Shown here piece after piece: positions 1-5,828 of a stretch of DNA of 8,645 nucleotides. Both the position numbers and the translations under genes were made by a program. This stretch comes from Nitrospirota bacterium (GTDB lineage: Bacteria; Nitrospirota; Thermodesulfovibrionia; Thermodesulfovibrionales; JdFR-85). The notes beneath the pieces were generated by a model. That model worked only from the letters and a program-made list of their open reading frames with translations. It made no database searches and was not told the origin of the DNA. The DNA lies in NCBI GenBank assembly GCA_013151785.1, contig JAADHP010000277.1:1-8645 (forward strand). The letters are read 5' to 3'. Numbering within the stretch: position 1 is the stretch's first letter; each line of letters starts with the position of its first letter.

Positions 1-657
1 AACCTGAAGCTGATGGATCTTGAGAAAGGACACGGGAAGCTGGGAGATTTCATCTGCCATGACCAGCATCTCCTCTTCTGTTTCAGTAGGGAAGCCCACT
101 ATAATATGGGCACCTATATGAATGCCCTTGTTGGCTGTCATTTCAACGGCCCTGAGAAAGGTGCTGTAATCATGTCCTCTGTTAATAAACTTTAGGGTTC
201 TATCGTATATGGATTGCAGTCCATACTCAATAAGTACAAAATAGTCTTCTGAAAGTCTTTGAAGAAGGGATATCTTTTCCTCATCAACACAATCAGGTCT
301 TGTACCGATTGCAAGCCCTACAACAGAGGGTTCACTCAGGGCTTCATTGTAAAGGGCCTCCAGCCGTTCCAAAGGTGCATAGGTATTTGTATAGGGCTGG
401 AAGTATACAATAAACTTCTTTGCCTTGTACCGTCTTGTAAGGTAGGAGATCCCATTCCTTATCTGTTCTCTAACAGGGGTGACAGACCTGCAGGAGGATG
501 GACGAAAACTGTCGTTGTTACAGTATATGCAGCCACCATACCCAACAGTACCGTCCCTGTTTGGACATGTAAACCCTGCATCTACATTAACCTTATAGAC
601 CCTTTCTCCATAAAGCCCTTTAAGATATGGACCAAAGGAATTATACCTTCTTTTCAT
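1..657 (-). CDS. Radical SAM protein, YhcC/TIGR01212 type (C-terminus beyond window)
   Basis: The first 219 residues are present; family members run to about 300, so the rest lies past the left edge. Read on the minus strand, the protein opens with RYNSFGPYLKGLYGERVYKV and has the cysteine cluster C31, C43, C46 (CPNRDG...GGCIYC), which should hold the [4Fe-4S] cluster that cleaves S-adenosylmethionine. Later landmarks are IEYGLQS (143-149), NRGHDY (159-164) and HIIVGFPTET (184-193), all typical of the YhcC/TIGR01212 branch of the Elp3-like radical SAM proteins. The substrate of this family is not securely known. The ATG at 657 lies inside the end of thiE (17-bp overlap) and is preceded by AGAAAGG at about 7 nt, so translation is probably coupled to thiE. 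No thiamine role can be inferred from the adjacency alone. Family call is secure; function is open. Confidence 0.9.
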   Translation of the reverse strand, partial: MKRRYNSFGPYLKGLYGERVYKVNVDAGFTCPNRDGTVGYGGCIYCNNDSFRPSSCRSVTPVREQIRNGISYLTRRYKAKKFIVYFQPYTNTYAPLERLEALYNEALSEPSVVGLAIGTRPDCVDEEKISLLQRLSEDYFVLIEYGLQSIYDRTLKFINRGHDYSTFLRAVEMTANKGIHIGAHIIVGFPTETEEEMLVMADEISQLPVSFLKIHQLQV

Positions 658-1276
658 TTTTTAACCTTTCTATTATTTTAACAAATTCTCTGGCTTTGTT
701 GTGAGGGTCCTCTGCCCGCAGTATTGCCGATGCTACAGCTACTGCTGCAGCACCAGCCTTGAATATCTCTTCAAGGCTTTCCAGTTTTATCCCTCCAATC
801 GCAACTACTGGTATGTTTACATTATCTGTTATCACCTGTAATCCAGCGGTGCCTTTGGGTATATCTGCATCTTCTTTAGTGGCTGTCGGATAAATCGGTC
901 CATAGCCAATATAATCAGCACTGCCGTATTCTGCCCTTTTTGCCTCATCCATATTATGCGTTGATATTCCGATTATGCGAGGGCCCATAACCTTTCTTCC
1001 TTCATAAAGGGGAAGATCCTCCTGTCCTAAATGAACGCCATCAGCATCTACAGACAGGGCAATATCTGCGTAGTCATTTATAATAAGTATAGCTCTGTAC
1101 TCTTCTGTGATTCTTCTCAATCTTTCTGCCTGATAATAGATCTCTTTACGTGTGAGATATTTCTCTCTATACTGAACCCATTTAATCCCTGCATCAAGAA
1201 CCATTCTTACAGTCTCCTCGACTGCATATTGTGTAAATCTACTATCTGTTATAAAACATATACCACCATAGAGCAT
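641..1276 (-). CDS. thiE: Thiamine-phosphate synthase ThiE
   Basis: This 211-residue TIM-barrel enzyme should join hydroxymethylpyrimidine diphosphate to thiazole phosphate, giving thiamine phosphate and pyrophosphate in the cytoplasm. Visible motifs in order: VQYREK (34-39, pyrophosphate-binding; usually VQLREK), LIINDYADIA (64-73) with N67 and the metal-ligand D68, GVHLGQEDLP (80-89) with D87 as second acidic ligand, IGISTHN (102-108), YIGYGPIYPTATK (122-134, thiazole phosphate loop), PVVAIGGI (156-163) and AVAVASAI (178-185). Length matches the family. The ATG start has AAGGA six bases upstream. The 82-bp gap before it is AT-rich and shows no TPP riboswitch core, so no thiamine control is visible. 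The other thiamine genes (thiC, thiD, thiG) are not in the window. The stop lies within the downstream radical SAM gene. The VQYREK variant is conservative and an active enzyme is expected. Confidence 0.96.
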   Translation of the reverse strand: MLYGGICFITDSRFTQYAVEETVRMVLDAGIKWVQYREKYLTRKEIYYQAERLRRITEEYRAILIINDYADIALSVDADGVHLGQEDLPLYEGRKVMGPRIIGISTHNMDEAKRAEYGSADYIGYGPIYPTATKEDADIPKGTAGLQVITDNVNIPVVAIGGIKLESLEEIFKAGAAAVAVASAILRAEDPHNKAREFVKIIERLKNEKKV

Positions 1277-1358
1277 AGCAAATCCTTACTTTATGGTTAA
1301 TTAATAATCCTAATTTAATTATCACAAAAAGATGCACGGGAATACAATAAAGAAGAGG

Positions 1359-2195
1359 TCATTTGGTTCGTCCACAAAGCAGTTCTGCCTTTTCCCTCAG
1401 TTTCTTTACATTATGGTAGGGAATTCCCAGTATTGTCTGCAACCTTTCAATATCCATCGATAAGATATCCTTTAAAAGAATAAAACCCTTTTTAATCAGA
1501 ACCTCTGACAGTCTTTTCTGTATCCCTGAAATTATTGTAACAGGATAAAGTCGCTGATCCTCAACCATCCTCTCAAGGCCACCACCATGAGGATATTTCC
1601 AGCCTATTAATTTATACCCGGAGCACTCTGCATATTTGATGGCATCAGTAGAAAACCTCGTATTCGTTACAAGATATCCTGTGAATTTTTTTCCTTTGTA
1701 TTGTTGCTCAATCATTGGCCTGAGATCCTCGAATCTGGAGTGTACATAAAGGGCATCCCTGGAGTTGGTTGTACGACCAGGACTATTATGGTATTTGCAT
1801 TCAATCACCATAACCTCACTTTCATTTACTGCTAATACATCCACCTCATGTTTTATGCATCTGCCATCAATAATTAATCCTACATCTGTCTTATAACCAT
1901 AACTCTTGAGTAACTCGGCAAAATATTTTTCAAAGGGATATCCTGTTGGCCCCAGTCTGAAGATGGCCTTCTTCAAAGAGTAACGAAGGCTGGAGGTGTG
2001 ATTAAGCCTTTTTAGTTCCCTGTAGGCAAGTCTGTAGATGGTTTTTGTTTTAGTGTTGGAAGTGATTTCAGGAAGTATATTTTCTAATACCTTCTGTGCA
2101 AGCTCCTCACTTGCACCGGAGCGTTTCAGTGATGAAAGAAGCTTTTCTGGATCAAAGGGCTCAACCTCACCTGATGCTTTGATTATATCAACCAT
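1359..2195 (-). CDS. ATP-cone / PD-(D/E)XK endonuclease-like fusion protein with C-terminal HhH-like region
   Basis: A 278-residue protein in three parts. Residues 1-82 look like an ATP-cone (VDIIKASGEVEPFD then KLLSSLKRSGAS), the dNTP/ATP-sensing module of ribonucleotide reductases and NrdR. Residues 86-202 look like a PD-(D/E)XK nuclease of the Mrr/restriction-endonuclease fold: E89 in the first helix, then E117-V-D119 and E132-C-K134 on adjacent strands, followed by conserved-looking blocks LYVHSRFEDL (149-158) and LVTNTRFSTDAI (175-186). Residues 223-274 are helical with LGIP-type turns, resembling helix-hairpin-helix or SAP-like DNA-binding regions. The nuclease triad appears intact. There is no methyltransferase next to it, so it does not look like a classical restriction system. 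The ATG at 2195 has AAGGA seven bases upstream. Domain calls are by eye. Similar architectures exist as uncharacterised proteins in other bacteria; that is from memory. A nucleotide-gated DNA repair or defence nuclease is inference. Confidence 0.82.
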   Translation of the reverse strand: MVDIIKASGEVEPFDPEKLLSSLKRSGASEELAQKVLENILPEITSNTKTKTIYRLAYRELKRLNHTSSLRYSLKKAIFRLGPTGYPFEKYFAELLKSYGYKTDVGLIIDGRCIKHEVDVLAVNESEVMVIECKYHNSPGRTTNSRDALYVHSRFEDLRPMIEQQYKGKKFTGYLVTNTRFSTDAIKYAECSGYKLIGWKYPHGGGLERMVEDQRLYPVTIISGIQKRLSEVLIKKGFILLKDILSMDIERLQTILGIPYHNVKKLREKAELLCGRTK

Positions 2196-2281
2196 AGTAT
2201 TTTCCTTTTAGTTATGATCACATCTGTCTAAATAAAACACTAACAAGGCAGGGCACCTCATAAAAATAATGCAATCCACAG

Positions 2282-2301
2282 GATTACTCTACAGAGTAAT
2301 C
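2282..2301. repeat. Perfect palindrome 9-2-9
   Basis: GATTACTCT and AGAGTAATC flank AC, giving a perfect inverted repeat that would fold as an 8-bp stem with a TACA loop. It is followed by CTTTTC on the plus strand, a poor T tract, and by no T tract on the minus strand. It lies about 85 bp upstream of the ATP-cone nuclease start, so it could be an operator or a weak terminator for plus-strand transcripts. Function is unassigned. Confidence 0.75.
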
Positions 2302-2330
2302 TTTTCAATACCCTGTCCAATCATTCTGTT

Positions 2331-2348
2331 CCTCTCAGAAGTGAGAGG
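2331..2348. repeat. Hairpin, 7-bp stem with GAAG loop
   Basis: CCTCTCA and TGAGAGG are exact reverse complements separated by GAAG. The stem is GC-rich relative to its surroundings and directly abuts the next palindrome. No T tract follows on either strand, so it is not an intrinsic terminator. Confidence 0.75.
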
Positions 2349-2362
2349 GATTCTGAAGAATC
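2349..2362. repeat. Palindrome GATTCT-GA-AGAATC
   Basis: A 6-bp perfect inverted repeat with a 2-nt centre (or 5 bp with a TGAA loop). It starts at the base after the preceding hairpin, so the two would stack in a single-stranded transcript. Short palindromes of this size can occur by chance; the tandem placement is what makes it worth listing. Confidence 0.55.
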
Positions 2363-2370
2363 TATTTAAC

Positions 2371-2528
2371 AGAGGGGCAACAGGTGGTTCATCAGGGCAT
2401 TGATGCAATGGGATTTGATTATAACCAGACAGAGCCTTTTCAGCCTTAAGGTGATACATAAGTACGCTGGTGTTTGTCACTGTCGGTATTGCTACATGGC
2501 CTTCTTCACCACCTGTTGCCCCTTTTTT
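2371..2528. repeat. Long inverted repeat, 15-bp perfect arms, with flanking T tract
   Basis: The left arm GGGGCAACAGGTGGT (2374-2388) is the exact reverse complement of ACCACCTGTTGCCCC (2508-2522). Two of the next three outer positions also pair. The arms are 119 bp apart. Nested weaker pairs line up in the correct order inside: CAT...ATG, GCAAT...ATTGC and ACCAG...CTGGT, which would give one long bulged hairpin. On the plus strand the right arm is followed at once by six T (2523-2528), as at the end of an intrinsically terminated small RNA. Alternatives are a small non-autonomous mobile element with terminal inverted repeats, although no clear target duplication is visible. The pairing is seen directly; any RNA or transposon identity is inference. 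Confidence 0.7.
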
Positions 2529-2595
2529 ACTGCTCACTGCTTACAGCTTACCGCTCACTGTTAACTGTTGACTTCTGACTCCTGACTGTTGACTG
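2526..2595 (-). repeat. Ten contiguous degenerate heptanucleotide repeats (CAGTNAR on minus strand)
   Basis: Read on the minus strand from 2595 the sequence divides without gaps into ten 7-mers: CAGTCAA, CAGTCAG, GAGTCAG, AAGTCAA, CAGTTAA, CAGTGAG, CGGTAAG, CTGTAAG, CAGTGAG, CAGTAAA. G at position 3, T at 4 and A at 6 are invariant, and position 7 is always a purine. An eleventh unit (2598-2604, CAGTGAA) is out of phase by 2 bp. Such non-coding heptamer arrays resemble the short tandemly repeated repetitive (STRR) sequences described in cyanobacteria. The array begins right where the long inverted repeat ends. Confidence 0.85.
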
Positions 2596-2680
2596 TATTC
2601 ACTGCCCCCTGCCTTCCATCTTCCCTATAGAATCTTTTTAGATAGCAGTGATCAACCGTAGTACTTCAATCTCACTGGCA

Positions 2681-4201
2681 TCAATGCAATCTTTCCTGTA
2701 CCATCTCTGTTGTCTTGCGAAAGTCTATCTTGCCGCTGCCCATCTTGGGCAGATCTTCTATAACAATAAAATGCTTTGGCAGGGCTATATTGGGTAGTTC
2801 CTTTGCTATCTTTTTTATTATCTCCTTCTCATTGATAGGTTTTGTAACAGCCACCACTATCCTGGCACCCTTTACAGGATCAGGTAACTCCACTACACAG
2901 CATTCCACATCAGCAGGCAAATACTTCTCAAGTACATTCTCCACCCTCACCAGGGATACCATCTCTCCACCGATCTTGACAAACCGTTTGAGTCTGCCTG
3001 CATGCCAGAGAAAGCCATCCTCGTCAAGATATCCCATATCTCCTGTGTCATACCAGCCCTTGCGTAGTCTCAGAGAAGTCTCTTCAAGATCATCAAGATA
3101 CCCCTTCATTACACTGTCTCCCCTTACAAGAATTCTGCCCACCTTATTAGGAGGGCACTCCTCACCAGTTTCATAATCCTCTATCTTTACCTCCACTCCT
3201 GGTATAAGCCTGCCAACACTGCCGGGCTTGTTGGCATCAGGCGTGTTGACAGAAATCACAGGGGATGTCTCTGTGGTTCCATAGCCTTCAAGCAGTGTGA
3301 TGCCATGTTTTTTTAAGAATCCCTCACGCAGGCTATCAGGACATTTGTCTGCACCACATACTGCAAGTCGTATACTTTTAAAATCCCCTTCCTCGGATCT
3401 CCTCAGATATCCCCATAAAAAGCTTGGTGTACCCACAAACATTGTTGGCTTTTCCTCTTTTATGATCTCGCATATCCTTCTGTAATCCAGTGGATTTGCA
3501 TAGGTGATAATGGTCATGCCATGATAAATAGGTGTCCATAGATTCACAGTAAGTCCGAATACATGGAAATAGGGCAGGTTGGCGAGTATTCTGTCCTCTT
3601 CTGATAATTGTATTACTTTACTGAAGCCTTCTATATTGGAAAGTATGTTCCTGTGAGTCAGCTGGACTGCCTTTGGGTCTCTTTCGCTTCCACTGGTAAA
3701 AAGGATTACGCATTCCTCATCCGTATCACCTGAATGTACTGTCTTTTTAATCAGGCCCAGAGGAAGCCTGGAGAGAAGCAGTGCCTTTATTTTCTCTGTC
3801 TTTTTGATATTATCCATTATATCTTCAATGTAAACCATCCCCTTTACATGTGGACAGTTTATTTTATTTAGTAGTGCCCTTGAGGTAATAACGGTTTCAA
3901 AGTTACATTTTCTTTTGGCATACTCAACATTTTCTTTGGCACCTGTAGAGTAGTTTATCATCACGGGTATCTTGCCATTCATCAGTGCTCCTATTATGGA
4001 AAGGGCACACCCTGCAGAGGTGGGAATCATTATCCCCAGGTATCCATCTTTGTAGACCTTAAACCTGTTAGCAACTATCAGTGCCCCCATAAGTGCCCTT
4101 TCGTAGGAAATACGCCTGTTAGTGGTGCAGTCAATAAAGGCAAGTTTCTTTCCCTGCCTTTTTGCCTGTTCAATAAAGATGTGGTGTAACAGTGCCTTCA
4201 T
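2681..4201 (-). CDS. AMP-forming acyl-ACP/acyl-CoA synthetase (Aas C-terminal-domain-like)
   Basis: A 506-residue ANL-superfamily adenylate-forming enzyme, expected to activate a fatty acid with ATP and transfer it to acyl carrier protein or CoA at the inner membrane. Motifs: A3 P-loop LFTSGSERDPKA (167-178), LANLPYFHVFGLTVNL (206-221), LEGYGTTETSPVISVN (304-319, A5), GWYDTGD (382-388, A7), GRLKRFVKIGGEMVSL (402-417, A8) and the catalytic lysine K491 in GSGKIDF (488-494, A10). The RFVKIGGEMVSL and LEGYGTTE blocks are closest in my memory to the synthetase half of E. coli Aas; the acyltransferase half is absent, so a soluble acyl-ACP synthetase is likely. The P-loop has E-R-D where most family members have S/T-T/S/E-G-x, lacking the usual glycine. 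The ATG at 4201 has no clear Shine-Dalgarno. The neighbouring FadL-type gene supports use of imported fatty acids. Acyl-ACP versus acyl-CoA product cannot be settled here. Confidence 0.9.
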   Translation of the reverse strand: MKALLHHIFIEQAKRQGKKLAFIDCTTNRRISYERALMGALIVANRFKVYKDGYLGIMIPTSAGCALSIIGALMNGKIPVMINYSTGAKENVEYAKRKCNFETVITSRALLNKINCPHVKGMVYIEDIMDNIKKTEKIKALLLSRLPLGLIKKTVHSGDTDEECVILFTSGSERDPKAVQLTHRNILSNIEGFSKVIQLSEEDRILANLPYFHVFGLTVNLWTPIYHGMTIITYANPLDYRRICEIIKEEKPTMFVGTPSFLWGYLRRSEEGDFKSIRLAVCGADKCPDSLREGFLKKHGITLLEGYGTTETSPVISVNTPDANKPGSVGRLIPGVEVKIEDYETGEECPPNKVGRILVRGDSVMKGYLDDLEETSLRLRKGWYDTGDMGYLDEDGFLWHAGRLKRFVKIGGEMVSLVRVENVLEKYLPADVECCVVELPDPVKGARIVVAVTKPINEKEIIKKIAKELPNIALPKHFIVIEDLPKMGSGKIDFRKTTEMVQERLH

Positions 4202-4233
4202 GGCTTAAAATTAATTTTTTATGCCTGATTTTT

Positions 4234-4262
4234 ATAATATTCAAAACAGCACTTAATGAAAC
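4234..4262 (-). promoter_or_regulatory. Possible sigma-70-type promoter for the acyl-ACP synthetase
   Basis: On the minus strand GTTTCA (4262-4257, 3 of 6 matches to TTGACA) is 17 nt from TATTAT (4239-4234, 5 of 6 matches to TATAAT), ending 32 bp before the synthetase ATG. The flank is AT-rich. It would let this gene be transcribed apart from the FadL-type gene. Match quality is modest and chance is possible in such AT-rich DNA. Confidence 0.3.
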
Positions 4263-4263
4263 T

Positions 4264-4283
4264 CCCTGCGACTTGCCGCAGGG
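4264..4283 (+). repeat. REP-like palindrome 1
   Basis: CCCTGCG and CGCAGGG form a 7-bp GC-rich stem around the loop ACTTGC. Flanks are GAAACT on the left and TATC on the right. No T tract follows on either strand, so it is not a standard intrinsic terminator. It is an inverted relative of palindrome 2 (4336-4356): read on opposite strands the two share A-A-(C/T)-T-C-C-C before the stem, the CTTGCC segment of the loop, and GGG at the end. Confidence 0.75.
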
Positions 4284-4325
4284 TATCAAAAAAACTAAAA
4301 CAGGGATTTCTATCATTACCATACT

Positions 4326-4367
4326 AACTCTTCATCCCCGTGGCAAGACCACGGGGAATTCCGAGTT
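4326..4367 (-). repeat. REP-like palindrome 2 with extended outer stem
   Basis: CCCCGTGG (4336-4343) and CCACGGGG (4349-4356) form a perfect 8-bp GC stem around CAAGA. Outside it AACTC (4326-4330) pairs with GAGTT (4363-4367) across a TTCAT/AATTCC internal loop; the outer arm reaches into the stop codon of the FadL-type gene. Sitting directly at the 3' end of that gene without a T tract, it may protect the mRNA end from exonucleases or attenuate read-through into the synthetase gene. It is oriented opposite to palindrome 1, the arrangement of a BIME. Confidence 0.75.
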
Positions 4368-5748
4368 AAAATCTATAAGTAAGCTGGGCACTTATTATAT
4401 TAACATTTGCATCAAAGGTGCCTTTAAGACCACCCCTGAGCAGGTCTTCTCCAGCAGGGGTTTTCCTTATCTCGGGGTCATTCACAAACAGATGGGCATA
4501 ACCAAGATCGATGGTGAAATGCTTGCCAGGAGAGTACCCCAGCCCCACTGCCAACCACAGGCGATCACCGTCCGGTATTCTTGGGGTTCTGTAACGAGCT
4601 TCCTTGATGGGTGTTTCATCATAGGCAATGCCTGTTCTGAGGGTAAGTTCTTTTGATGCATAATAGCTCATGCCAAGGGAGTAACGGAAACTGTCACCCC
4701 AGCGTGTTGTTGTTACACTATCAGGCTGGTTGGGATTGTCAAACTGAAACCTCAATTCATCGAGCACACTCCAGCGTGTAAGTGTAACATCAGCCATTAA
4801 AGCCAGAGCAGGGGTCAACAGATGATAAAACCCGACTGAAAAGGTATCAGGAAGTATAATCTTTGCAGAGGCATTCGTATCTTTGAATACCGGTAAAGCT
4901 GAAAGTCCTGCGGGCACATCTGAAAAGTCTGCATCACCCTTTACACGATGTGTTATGCGTGAGCGGTATGAAATACCCATACGAGTTGAATCATTGAATT
5001 CATAAAGCACTCCGAAATTAAAACCATATCCCCAGCTATCTCCCTTCAGGGTCACATAGCCATCAGAGCCCTGTGGTGTCAAACCCAGTGCACCTGCAGG
5101 AATAACCGGTGCAAAGTATCCTATGGCATCAAGTGTGCCAAAGTCAATGGCACTGCTTAGTTCTGCCTTGAGATACTGGATGTTAAATCCTCCGGCCACA
5201 CTCAATCTGTCAGTCAGTTTATATGCAATGGATGGATTTATATTGATTGTGAGCATATCTGATTTTATTGCATGATAACGGCCCACCCAGTCTTTATCAT
5301 ACTCTGTACTGAGGCCAAAGGGAGAGTTTACAGCAAAACCAAAATACAGCCTGTCAGTAAGAGGCCTGGCGTAATAGAAATTTGGTACATAGACCGTAAC
5401 TCCTCCATCCCCGCCATTGTTACCCCTGAGTCCTACTCCGGTGATTCCCTGAAGCACATGGGTGGAACCTTTGTTCTTGAACTTTGCCTTCGGAATTATA
5501 ACGTGTCCGCCTATTATAAATTGTGCATCTTTAATCCTTGTTATTCCTGCTGGATTGTAAAAAAGGGTGGTAGCATCCTCAGCTGCAGCAGAACCACCAG
5601 CATAGGCATTTCCCAGGCCACTTACACTTTGTTCAATAATTGCAAAACCTGCAGCAGAAGCATTGTCCTTTAGAGGAATAAACAGCAGAATAAAGAGGAA
5701 GAGTACTACAAAACAATTAATTGGTTTAACTCTTAGATGTTTACTCAC
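4366..5748 (-). CDS. FadL/TodX-family outer-membrane hydrophobic-compound (fatty acid) transporter
   Basis: A 460-residue outer-membrane beta-barrel of the FadL family, which lets long-chain fatty acids or other hydrophobic molecules cross the outer membrane. The N-terminus is a signal peptide: basic start, hydrophobic core at 13-26, and ASA (30-32) before a mature AGFAIIEQ N-terminus. The FadL plug signature follows, SVSGLGNAYAGGSAAAEDA (41-59) and FYNPAG (63-68). The rest is alternating amphipathic strands, ending in ISAQLTYRF with the C-terminal phenylalanine needed for Bam-mediated assembly. Length is normal for the family. The start is GTG, chosen because AGGAGGT lies exactly five bases upstream and the signal peptide begins there. 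The next gene encodes an acyl-ACP/acyl-CoA synthetase, which makes fatty acids the likely substrate, but TodX-like aromatic or alkane transport cannot be excluded. Confidence 0.92.
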   Translation of the reverse strand: MSKHLRVKPINCFVVLFLFILLFIPLKDNASAAGFAIIEQSVSGLGNAYAGGSAAAEDATTLFYNPAGITRIKDAQFIIGGHVIIPKAKFKNKGSTHVLQGITGVGLRGNNGGDGGVTVYVPNFYYARPLTDRLYFGFAVNSPFGLSTEYDKDWVGRYHAIKSDMLTININPSIAYKLTDRLSVAGGFNIQYLKAELSSAIDFGTLDAIGYFAPVIPAGALGLTPQGSDGYVTLKGDSWGYGFNFGVLYEFNDSTRMGISYRSRITHRVKGDADFSDVPAGLSALPVFKDTNASAKIILPDTFSVGFYHLLTPALALMADVTLTRWSVLDELRFQFDNPNQPDSVTTTRWGDSFRYSLGMSYYASKELTLRTGIAYDETPIKEARYRTPRIPDGDRLWLAVGLGYSPGKHFTIDLGYAHLFVNDPEIRKTPAGEDLLRGGLKGTFDANVNIISAQLTYRF

Positions 5749-5753
5749 GCGTT

Positions 5754-5760
5754 ACCTCCT
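5754..5760 (-). promoter_or_regulatory. Strong ribosome binding site fixing a GTG start
   Basis: AGGAGGT on the minus strand, five bases (AACGC) before GTG at 5748. It is the strongest Shine-Dalgarno type in the window and supports GTG as the start of the FadL-type gene, in agreement with the signal peptide that begins there. High translation would suit an abundant porin. Confidence 0.8.
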
Positions 5761-5828
5761 TTTGTTAAAAAGTGTTTTTTGACTGAAGCGAAACACCCCC
5801 TTACTGTTCTTTGTTTTTTCAAATCTAT

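Larger units (their letters stand above)
2196..2680. other. 485-bp gene-free, repeat-rich intergenic region
   Basis: Between the acyl-ACP synthetase stop and the ATP-cone nuclease start I find no credible gene. From left to right on the plus strand it holds about 85 bp of plain AT-rich leader for the nuclease gene, three short palindromes, a long inverted repeat, and a block of 7-bp repeats, each listed separately. The rest (2596-2680) is unremarkable; a CAGTGA/TCACTG pair at 2646-2651 and 2672-2677 is too weak to call a terminator. The one open frame of note (minus strand, 2289-2537, GTG start inside the 7-bp repeats) has no ribosome binding site and spans both arms of the inverted repeat, so I treat it as chance. 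I could not make out a convincing sigma-70 promoter for the nuclease gene. Confidence 0.7.

Noticed and set aside
259..681. 140-residue plus-strand open frame
   Set aside because: It is antisense to the radical SAM gene, whose minus-strand product has clear family motifs.
1277..1358. TPP riboswitch or sigma-70 promoter before thiE
   Set aside because: The 82-bp gap lacks the conserved TPP core (CUGAGA and the pyrophosphate helix). TTGTGA at 1327-1322 has only poor -10 partners at usable spacing.
2289..2537. 82-residue minus-strand open frame with GTG start
   Set aside because: It has no ribosome binding site, starts inside the 7-bp repeats, includes both arms of the inverted repeat and ends in a palindrome; the protein shows no recognisable motif.
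2526..2595. CRISPR array
   Set aside because: The units are 7 bp and contiguous with no spacers, and no cas gene is present.
2632..2643. ATCT-TTTT-AGAT mini hairpin as a terminator for the synthetase
   Set aside because: A 4-bp AT stem is far too weak, and there is no following T tract.
2715..3176. 153-residue plus-strand open frame
   Set aside because: It is antisense to the C-terminal domain of the synthetase and has no motif or ribosome binding site.
4264..4356. Intrinsic terminators after the FadL-type gene
   Set aside because: Both stems are strong but neither is followed by a T tract on the minus strand; the T7 run at 4294-4288 is about 40 bases beyond palindrome 2.
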